Assembly (NCBI GenBank): GCA_016199675.1
Contig: JACQGE010000004.1
Coordinates: forward strand, 1-34,503
Reading direction: 5' to 3'
From: Acidobacteriota bacterium
GTDB lineage: Bacteria; Acidobacteriota; Terriglobia; 2-12-FULL-54-10
DNA length: 34,503 bases
Of this stretch, positions 27,879 to 34,503 are shown piece by piece (position 1 is the first letter of the stretch; each line of letters starts with the position of its first letter). A program made the translations under genes and the position numbers. The notes below the pieces were generated by a model. That model made no database searches, was not told where the DNA came from, and saw nothing but the letters and a program-made list of their open reading frames with translations.

Positions 27879-28114
27879 TGACGTAAATTAACGTAGCAAG
27901 AACGAGGAGGGAGGTGCGTATGAAAGCCAAATGAAAACGGGCAAACCCCGAAGGAGCTTGCCCGTAGTGAACGCGGTACAAGGACCACGTCCGGTTTGGC
28001 GACTGACAGTATCCCTGGACCCCGCTCCTGCTGTCAAGCCCTTCGGCAGAGATGCGCGCACTGTTCCTCAGACTGTACGCGAAGCGATATCCATCTTTTA
28101 CAAGGGCAATACAG

Positions 28115-28426
28115 ATGACAGCAGAAAAACCGGCCGCGGCGCCGCACGCCGCACCTGACCTCATCAACGTTCAAGTCCGCTATCCGGCGGCGCCGAGGCC
28201 ATTCATTGACCCGAAGGCGCAGGCGGCGGAGACACTCGGACAGCTCAAGTCACGGGTGCTCGCCGCCTTCGAAGTGGCTGAAACGCAGGGACCGGAGCAG
28301 CAGGTCTTGTTCTTCTTCTACCACGAGAACGAGCGTCTTGACGATCTTACTCGGACACTCGGTCAAATAGCGGGAGAAGACCGGGTGCTCAAGTTGAAAC
28401 TTGTCCAGCAAATCGTGCAGGGGTAG
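28115..28426 (+). CDS. Prokaryotic ubiquitin-like protein with C-terminal Gly
   Basis: INVQVRYPAAPRPFIDPKAQAAETLGQLKSRVLAAFEV...VLFFFYHENERLDDLTRTLGQIAGEDRVLKLKLVQQIVQG; beta-grasp pattern. Confidence 0.75.
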   Translation: MTAEKPAAAPHAAPDLINVQVRYPAAPRPFIDPKAQAAETLGQLKSRVLAAFEVAETQGPEQQVLFFFYHENERLDDLTRTLGQIAGEDRVLKLKLVQQIVQG

Positions 28427-28429
28427 GTC

Positions 28430-28867
28430 ATGGCCGACGATCTCGCCGTGCTCTGCTTTGAGGCAGATCTTGAAGAGATCGTGGCCGCGCCCGAGTCGGC
28501 GCGATGGACCCTCAAGCGGGGTGACCCGCTTGAGGTTTTTGCCACCATGTCTCCTAGTCGTGCGCCCGGTGAGCAGTTCCAGGTGCGACTCCTCTATCGT
28601 GAATACCCTGGTCTCCCGTCACTAAGATTTCGAGACCCCGCCACGGGAAGGCTCGACAACGCACGCGCGTGGCCGCAATGCCCAGGTTTCCGTCCGCAAT
28701 CACTCGACACCTGCGTGAGCTGGACTGCCGAAGGTCACGCGCTCCATCCGGAGTGGGGCAACGCACCCGCGACGCGGCTGAACCGGACCGGCAACGTGCT
28801 ATTTCGCTCCCTTTGCATATTGCAGGACACGTTGGATTTCGGCTTTACCGGGAGGTATGGAGGATGA
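28430..28867 (+). CDS. E2-like / predicted CEHH metal-binding partner of the Ubl system
   Basis: Position between Ubl and JAB; DTCVSWTAEGHALHPEW contains a C..E.H..H arrangement. Confidence 0.55.
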   Translation: MADDLAVLCFEADLEEIVAAPESARWTLKRGDPLEVFATMSPSRAPGEQFQVRLLYREYPGLPSLRFRDPATGRLDNARAWPQCPGFRPQSLDTCVSWTAEGHALHPEWGNAPATRLNRTGNVLFRSLCILQDTLDFGFTGRYGG

Positions 28868-29391
28868 GCCTCTATGAAAAGATCAAGCACTGGCGGATGC
28901 CGACCAATACGCTCTCCGCGTCTCTTCAGGCGATGGCGCCTGACGGCCTTCGCGGAAACGAAGGCATCGTGATGTGGCTAGGTCGGTCCGCGAGCAACGT
29001 AGCTACGATCACGCATCTCGTCACTTTCGCGGAGCATCTCTTGCGCAAGCGGCCGGATTTCCTGGAAATCCCGCCGAGTACGATGAGCAGGTTGACGGAC
29101 TTGGCGGAAACGCTGGAGGTCTCGCTCATCGGACAGATTCATTCGCATCCGGGCACCTTCATCGACCTCTCTATACCCGATCGGCGCTATGGGATTTCTG
29201 CGCCGTATTACCTCTCAGTTGTTGCGCCGCATTACGCACAGCGCCCTGACACCGATTGGCGCGACTGCGGGGTTCATCAGTTCATTCCGCGCGCCGGATT
29301 TCGACGAGTATCCAACGTCGAGGTGCGCTGGCGTATTGAACGGCTCCCGTTTGCCAATGCAACGTCAATTTCCTTGGGAGAAGAAGCATGA
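28864..29391 (+). CDS. JAB/JAMM metallopeptidase (DUB-like)
   Basis: NEGIVMWLG and QIHSHPGTFIDLSIPD (HxHx7SxxD). Confidence 0.85.
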   Translation: MSLYEKIKHWRMPTNTLSASLQAMAPDGLRGNEGIVMWLGRSASNVATITHLVTFAEHLLRKRPDFLEIPPSTMSRLTDLAETLEVSLIGQIHSHPGTFIDLSIPDRRYGISAPYYLSVVAPHYAQRPDTDWRDCGVHQFIPRAGFRRVSNVEVRWRIERLPFANATSISLGEEA

Positions 29392-30926
29392 TCGATCAAG
29401 ACCTCGCGTACAGCCGCCCGCGGGCGACGGCCGCTCGACTTGCGGCTTACGCGGCAGAAGCGCACCGATTTACTGAAAAGACAGTGCTTCTCACTGGTGA
29501 TGCGGAGACGCTGGCGACAAGTAACGGCACGCTTTGCCTGCTTGACGCTCTTCGCCTCCTCCTTCGGACCGTCAAGCACCTCCACGTCCATGTTCCGCCG
29601 CAGTGTTCGGCGTTGTTGGCCTCTGTTGAAGCGCTCGCGTGCAAGCTCGAATTTGGGACCCCTATCGTGTTCCTTGAGGACATACCGCAGTGGCAACGTT
29701 GCGACGCCATCCTTAGCGTAGGCTGGCGTGTGCGACCGGAACTGCCCTGGACCGCAGTCAACTCGAATGGATGGGTTGCTCGTGTGTCATCAGGGAGCGC
29801 GTTACTCCCGCCCGAATGCGATCAGCACAATCCGGTCGGAGCGCTCGGCGCTGCGTCATTTGGCGTCTCGGAGGTATTTAAGCGGCTCGTCGGTCTGCGT
29901 CCAGAGCGCGGCAGCATGTTCGACCGCATGCAGTTCTCGTTCTACGACTACAGCGTTGATCCGAGCAATCTCGGTCCAATCTTGCTACCTGAACTCCATC
30001 TCCCACCGACGCTCCTTGCCGGCGGCGGCGCGATCGGTAACGGTATTGCACTGCTTGTTAGTCAATTCAACCTGATTGGAAAGATTTGGGTGCTCGATCG
30101 CCAGGCTTTTGGTCCGGAGAACCTCGGCACGTGCGTCATGCTTGGGCCGAATGGGGTTGAGTCTTTGAAGGCCGAATACCTTTCCGCAGAACTCTGTGAC
30201 CCCGGCCGGCTTCACGCTATTCCGCTGACCGGCGAGATTGCGGCGGTGAAGCATGCATTTGGACGAACTGTGCCTTTCCCCGTCCTGGTGCTGGCCGGGT
30301 TCGACAACGTTTCTGCCCGCCATCGCCTGCAGGAGCTTTGGCCGGATTGGCTGATTGACGGCGGTATCAGCGATTTCGGCGTTCAAGTTTCTGCCCACTA
30401 CTGGGGTAGGTCGGTAGGGTGCCTAAAGTGTCAGTTCGTTGAAGAGGTGCATACTGATCACACTACGCTTGCTGCCGAATTGACCGGTCTAAGGCCCGAG
30501 CGGCTTGCATCGCCGGAAGACGTCATCAGGTCAGAGGACGTGGAAGCGGCACCATCGGAGCGCCGCGAGCAACTGCAGCGAAATGTTGGCAAAAAGATTT
30601 GTTCGGTCGTGAGCGAAGCGGCGATAAAGTCGATAAGCTCCGCTGGGGCGCGGAATAGATTCTCTCCTTCCGTGCCATTTGTGGCATGCGCCAGCGCGGC
30701 TCTCGTCTTCAGCAAGGCTCTCAGGCTACTGCTGGAGGGCCGTGATGACGCGCCGCCTCGGTTTGTGTTCGACATCCTCACCGGGCCGGCAGGCGGGGTA
30801 GAACTCTTTGAAAAAGCAAAGGCTACGTGCGATTGCGTGCGGCGGGCATCGATTATCGAGCGCTGGCGCCAGGAAAGGCTATTGGCTCCCGCTGACAACC
30901 TCACGCTATCGGACCAGTTGCTATGA
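29388..30926 (+). CDS. E1-like ThiF-family enzyme
   Basis: LLAGGGAIGNGIALLVSQFNLIGKIWVLDRQAFGPENLGT; CLKC. Confidence 0.85.
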   Translation: MIDQDLAYSRPRATAARLAAYAAEAHRFTEKTVLLTGDAETLATSNGTLCLLDALRLLLRTVKHLHVHVPPQCSALLASVEALACKLEFGTPIVFLEDIPQWQRCDAILSVGWRVRPELPWTAVNSNGWVARVSSGSALLPPECDQHNPVGALGAASFGVSEVFKRLVGLRPERGSMFDRMQFSFYDYSVDPSNLGPILLPELHLPPTLLAGGGAIGNGIALLVSQFNLIGKIWVLDRQAFGPENLGTCVMLGPNGVESLKAEYLSAELCDPGRLHAIPLTGEIAAVKHAFGRTVPFPVLVLAGFDNVSARHRLQELWPDWLIDGGISDFGVQVSAHYWGRSVGCLKCQFVEEVHTDHTTLAAELTGLRPERLASPEDVIRSEDVEAAPSERREQLQRNVGKKICSVVSEAAIKSISSAGARNRFSPSVPFVACASAALVFSKALRLLLEGRDDAPPRFVFDILTGPAGGVELFEKAKATCDCVRRASIIERWRQERLLAPADNLTLSDQLL

Positions 30927-31078
30927 TGACCGATGCAAGACAGAAGTCTTGGGTCGATAAGGCGTTTAACACGATCGTGTCAGAGAGTGGATATGGAATG
31001 ACGTCTGATATAAAGCAAGTATTTCCGTCGAAAAAAGAGCGGCCGGCAGGAAGTCCGCTGGCGAATCTCGGAAAGTAA
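30923..31078 (+). CDS. 51-aa protein coupled to E1 gene
   Basis: ATGA overlap with E1 stop; MMTDARQKSWVDKAFNTIVSESGYGMTSDIKQVFPSKKERPAGSPLANLGK. Confidence 0.55.
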   Translation: MMTDARQKSWVDKAFNTIVSESGYGMTSDIKQVFPSKKERPAGSPLANLGK

Positions 31079-31093
31079 GAAGGAGGACCGAAA

Positions 31094-31528
31094 GTGACAG
31101 AACGGCCGCGGTTCACCAATGAGGAGCTTTCTGCAATATACGAGCGTACGAGCGGGAAATGCCACCTCTGTCATAGGAAGCTCGCCTACGTAAATTACGG
31201 CGTGAACGGCAAACGGGGTGCCTGGCACGTCGATCATTCACGAGCGCTAGCAAACGGCGGCACCCATCGGAAAAACAATCTTTACCCAGCATGTATCTCA
31301 TGCAATTTAGAGAAGGGCACGTTCACAACGCGCACCGCGCGTCGATGGGCGGGAAAGAGCAAAGCCCCGCTGAGCCGCAAATCGCGCGCCGCCGCGAAAG
31401 TAAATAATGCGCTTGAGAGTGGGATTGCTGGTGCGGGAATCGGCGCGGCAATCGGCGGGCCGCCGGGAGCTATAGTCGGCGCGATTATTGGAGCAGTTGT
31501 CGGGCATTCGCGAAACCCGGACCGATGA
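31094..31528 (+). CDS. HNH nuclease with C-terminal glycine-zipper segment
   Basis: GTG start after AGGAGG; CHLCHRK...WHVDHSRALANGGTHRKNNLYPACISCN; AGAGIGAAIGGPPGAIVGAIIGAVVG. Confidence 0.8.
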   Translation: MTERPRFTNEELSAIYERTSGKCHLCHRKLAYVNYGVNGKRGAWHVDHSRALANGGTHRKNNLYPACISCNLEKGTFTTRTARRWAGKSKAPLSRKSRAAAKVNNALESGIAGAGIGAAIGGPPGAIVGAIIGAVVGHSRNPDR

Positions 31529-32027
31529 ATCGTGCTTTCAGATCTCTCAAACGATCGGATTTGCAGGAAATCGGAGGAACTAAGCGGTGAGTTTCCGCTG
31601 CTTTCTAAACAGAGTGATCCCACGTCCTTCCGAAGCTTTCCAAGTGCGTTCGGCTATTCCAAGGTGTCGGGCAGTCTTTCGGCCAGCATGTGCTCACACG
31701 GGCTTCGGTTGACGCCTTCGTCCTTCGCCTCGGCGTCACCCCTTTCTTCACTGGCGGTTTGCGCCAATCCCACGGTGGCGTCGGATGTGTGTCAGCCCAC
31801 AAACCGCGCCGTGCGGTTCGCGCATCCTGCTCGAGGCGGTAAAGGACCGATTGTGGCGCGGCGTATTTGCGGTACACCCAGGCCATGCCGGTACGGACCT
31901 GCCAGGTACCAACCTTGCCTATCCGGTTTGTTGCCAAATGGATGAACCGCCCCTCGAATAAGGCGTGATCCCAGCCGTGCTATATTTCAGATGCTCCGAC
32001 CTGGAATCAATCACGAAAGGAGCCTTC

Positions 32028-32306
32028 ATGGACGACAAGATCAATCTCGGCTGGCAAACCAGCATAAGCGCTGCATTCGTGAGCAAACTGCCTACACACA
32101 TTGACTGCAAACGCTGCGGCCAGCGCCTTGTTACCATCGACAAAGATTATCTGGCCGAGCGCGTAAAGATTCAAATCCATTTTACAAACTCGCCGGAGAT
32201 CGTGAACGCCGTCGAAAACAAGGGGCGCGTGCGCTGCGAAAGCTGCGGAGCAAAAAATACTCTCGACTTACGCCTATTTCGCGTGGCTCAACCCCCAGTT
32301 CACTGA
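32028..32306 (+). CDS. Zinc-ribbon passenger protein of the TIR element
   Basis: MDDKINLGWQTSISAAFVSKLPTHIDCKRCGQRL...RVRCESCGAKNTLDLRLF; two CxxC pairs. Confidence 0.6.
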   Translation: MDDKINLGWQTSISAAFVSKLPTHIDCKRCGQRLVTIDKDYLAERVKIQIHFTNSPEIVNAVENKGRVRCESCGAKNTLDLRLFRVAQPPVH

Positions 32307-32315
32307 GGAATCGAA

Positions 32316-32339
32316 GCCAAGCAGATATATTTGCTTGGC
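32316..32339 (+). terminator. Hairpin downstream of passenger gene
   Basis: GCCAAGCA-GATATATT-TGCTTGGC perfect 8-bp stem just after the stop; no strong T-run. Confidence 0.45.
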
Positions 32340-32734
32340 GGGGTAGGGTAATGTGGATCGTAGAATTGTTCATGCAGCGTCCTTATGTGATAAAAAATCA
32401 GCCGTTTGGCAACAAACCGGATAGGCAAGGTACCAACATCCGCACCGGCGCACGATATGTGCGCCACGGTTCGCTTGTATTGATCAGTTGCCAACGTCTC
32501 GGTTGCCGGTTGGCCAAAGCAAAGGGTTCGCCAATGATTCACGGGAACGTTGCCCAAACGGCTGCTTCAATTCCGGAGCATCAATATTGGCGATGCGGAC
32601 TCTGACTTGCTACCGCTCCACCAGCAGCGTCAGCGTATCCCCGTCGTGGATGGCTACAACACGACCCGCAAGGTTGCCTGCGCCGGCGGGTATGGCGGCG
32701 AAAAGAGCCACCGCAAGGAGCGTAAAGATCACGT

Positions 32735-34503
32735 TCATTGCGGAATCTGGTAGCCCTTCTCTCGAAATAGGCGAAGGCAGGCATCGACGACATCCGCGTC
32801 GTACCGAAGGCCCCGAAACTGTACGATCTCCTCAATTGCCGCGTCGATTCCCAAGGTCGGGCGGTATGGGCGGTGCGAAGCCATTGCTTCCACGGTATCG
32901 GCGACCGCAAGAATTCGCGCCTCGACGATGATGTCGTCGCCTTTCAGGCCGCTCGGATACCCGGACCCGTCCAGACGCTCGTGATGCTGCAGGATCGCTT
33001 TGGCGACCGGCCAGGGGAAGTCCACATCCTTGAGGATCTCGTATCCGGCCTTGGGATGGTTCTGGATAAGGGTACGTTCGATGTCGCTCAGACGACTCGG
33101 TTTGGCGAGGATCTCGGCCGGGACGGAAATCTTGCCGAGGTCATGCACCCGGCCGATGTGCTCGAGACTGTTGCAGACGTCGTCCGGAAGGCCCATCTCG
33201 GCGCCAATGGCCCGGGCCAACAGGCCAACCCGTCGCTGGTGACCGGCCGTGTACGGGTCGCGCATTTCAACCATCGTTGCGACCGCCGTGAGGGTGCCGA
33301 GCAGTGCGGCTTCGAGCTGTTTGGTACGGGCTTCAATTTGGCGTCGCGCTTCCTCGCGTTCGCTGATGTCCTGGACCATGCCGACGGCGATCGGTTTGCC
33401 CTCCACTGTGGCCGGAGCAATGTTGGCGCCGACCAGCACCGTCGATCCGTCCTTGCGCCGTGCGTGGAAAGTGCGAGCGAGTCTTGTCGCTGTACCGCCC
33501 AAGCGCCCGCTGAAGTGCGCCCGCACAAACGGACGGTCCTCGTCCGAAATGACATCGACGACCCGAAGGCCGACCATTTCTTCTGGCGCGTATCCGTGGA
33601 TGTCGGCAAATCGGGGGTTCACGTATGTGAATCTGCCGCCTTCGACGATGCATATGCCGGTGAGTGACTGTTCCACCAAGCACCGGAATTTCACCTCGCT
33701 TTCGGTCAGGGCCTTTTCCGTCTGCACGCGTTGTCGCTCGGCCTCAATACTATCCATGGCGAACGCGATGTCAGACACCATGTCACCGAGCAAGGTGGTC
33801 ATGTCGGCATCGAAAAAATCTACCTCCATCGCGTTGAGCGCAAACACGCCAATGGGTTTGTTCTGGCGCCGAATCGGCAGCGCCGCAGTGGTGCGAATGG
33901 CCGCGGACCGTAGAGCCGTCTGCCACGGTTCGTCGAAGTCGTGGGCGAGGAGATCGTTGGCGATGACAAGGCGGTTTTCGCGATAGGCGGTTGCCACAGG
34001 GCCGTGGGACTCGGGTAGGGCCAGATTGCTGGGGTTCAACGTCTTCGCCGCTACGGAACGCATGTTTTCCGAATAAGCAACGGCACGCAGGATTCCCTCG
34101 TCGTCGGCGATCCTGATCATCGCGCCGTAGAACCGGGAGTTGCCGATCGCGGCGCGCGAGAGGTGGTCATAGAGTTCCTGTTCGCTGCGGGCGCGCACGA
34201 TGGCTTGGTTCGTACTGGAGAGCAGGGCATACATTTGCGAAAGGTGCTCGATTCGGCGCGCGGCTGCCTTTCGCCGGGTAATGTCTCGGGTCGCGGCGTA
34301 CACATAAGGCCGACCGTCGAATTCAAACGTACTCAGGCTGACTTCCGGATCGAACACCGTGCCGTCTTTGCGGCGGCATTTGGATTGCAAGAGCTCCTTG
34401 AATCCAACCGTCTTGGCTTTATCGATGCGCGCTTGGACCTCCTCCGGGCCCAAGTCGACCACCCAATCGCTGAGATGGAGCCCGAGCGCTTCCTCCTTCG
34501 TGT
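32735..34503 (-). CDS. PAS/GAF sensor HD-GYP phosphodiesterase (N-terminus beyond window)
   Basis: PAS repeats, GAF-like region, VHDLGKISVPAEILAKPSRLSDIE...HHERLDGSGYPSGLKGDDI; frame open to window end. Confidence 0.9.
   Translation of the reverse strand, partial: TKEEALGLHLSDWVVDLGPEEVQARIDKAKTVGFKELLQSKCRRKDGTVFDPEVSLSTFEFDGRPYVYAATRDITRRKAAARRIEHLSQMYALLSSTNQAIVRARSEQELYDHLSRAAIGNSRFYGAMIRIADDEGILRAVAYSENMRSVAAKTLNPSNLALPESHGPVATAYRENRLVIANDLLAHDFDEPWQTALRSAAIRTTAALPIRRQNKPIGVFALNAMEVDFFDADMTTLLGDMVSDIAFAMDSIEAERQRVQTEKALTESEVKFRCLVEQSLTGICIVEGGRFTYVNPRFADIHGYAPEEMVGLRVVDVISDEDRPFVRAHFSGRLGGTATRLARTFHARRKDGSTVLVGANIAPATVEGKPIAVGMVQDISEREEARRQIEARTKQLEAALLGTLTAVATMVEMRDPYTAGHQRRVGLLARAIGAEMGLPDDVCNSLEHIGRVHDLGKISVPAEILAKPSRLSDIERTLIQNHPKAGYEILKDVDFPWPVAKAILQHHERLDGSGYPSGLKGDDIIVEARILAVADTVEAMASHRPYRPTLGIDAAIEEIVQFRGLRYDADVVDACLRLFREKGYQIPQ

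Larger units (their letters stand above)
31913..32430. mobile_element. Small TIR element inserted in the SNase gene, with one passenger gene
   Basis: Perfect 26-bp inverted repeats CCTTGCCTATCCGGTTTGTTGCCAAA (31913-31938; complement at 32405-32430), flanked by TACCAA at 31907-31912 and 32431-32436; excision restores the SNase frame. Confidence 0.85.
31605..32738 (-). pseudogene. Thermonuclease (SNase) family pseudogene interrupted by a 518-bp insertion
   Basis: MNVIFTLLAVALFAAIPAGAGNLAGRVVAIHDGDTLTLLVER*QVRVRIANIDAPELKQPFGQRSRESLAN / (frameshift) TLCFGQPATETLATDQYKRTVAHISCAGADVGT // WQVRTGMAWVYRKYAAPQ. Confidence 0.85.

Noticed and set aside
31913-32430. Phase-variable invertible segment flanked by inverted repeats
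   Set aside because: TACCAA duplications outside both repeats and frame restoration on excision fit transposition; inversion would not rebuild a coding frame.

Overview
Mosaic accessory region (genomic island or integrative element) that opens with the 3' end of a tRNA gene and closes in an HD-GYP sensor gene. Calls come from reading the sequence and supplied ORFs; no database search was run, so family names rest on motif recognition.

Modules, left to right:
(1) ParB-like protein, D12-class DNA adenine methylase and P-loop ATPase/nuclease-like protein (0.37-5.05 kb). Two diverged copies of a hairpin-rich ~93-bp leader precede the first and third genes.
(2) XRE regulator and small membrane/lipoprotein genes (5.1-7.3 kb).
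(3) Element backbone: ATPase and large serine recombinase (7.4-10.6 kb), then RadC, two HerA/TraG-like ATPases and a small protein (18.07-23.2 kb). The two blocks share a dyad motif, CACGGGGTG-N25-CACCCC, exactly 35 nt before a start codon in each.
(4) Between these blocks, a candidate RiPP/natural-product cluster (11.7-18.0 kb): a 69-aa precursor-like peptide with two YDLE..QA.DLACPGCSITP repeats, radical SAM/SPASM enzyme, PIG-L/LmbE deacetylase, GT4 glycosyltransferase, archaeal-type ProRS and a truncated glutamate 5-kinase C-terminal/PUA fragment. This is the best candidate for an undescribed system.
(5) HEPN-like protein, HD phosphohydrolase + YwgA-like pair with a truncated cytidine deaminase, and XRE-ImmA (23.3-27.7 kb).
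(6) Bacterial ubiquitin-like operon (Ubl, E2/CEHH-like, JAB, E1) with a 51-aa ORF and an HNH/glycine-zipper protein (28.1-31.5 kb).
(7) SNase-family pseudogene interrupted by a 518-bp insertion with 26-bp perfect terminal inverted repeats, a target duplication and one zinc-ribbon gene (31.6-32.7 kb).
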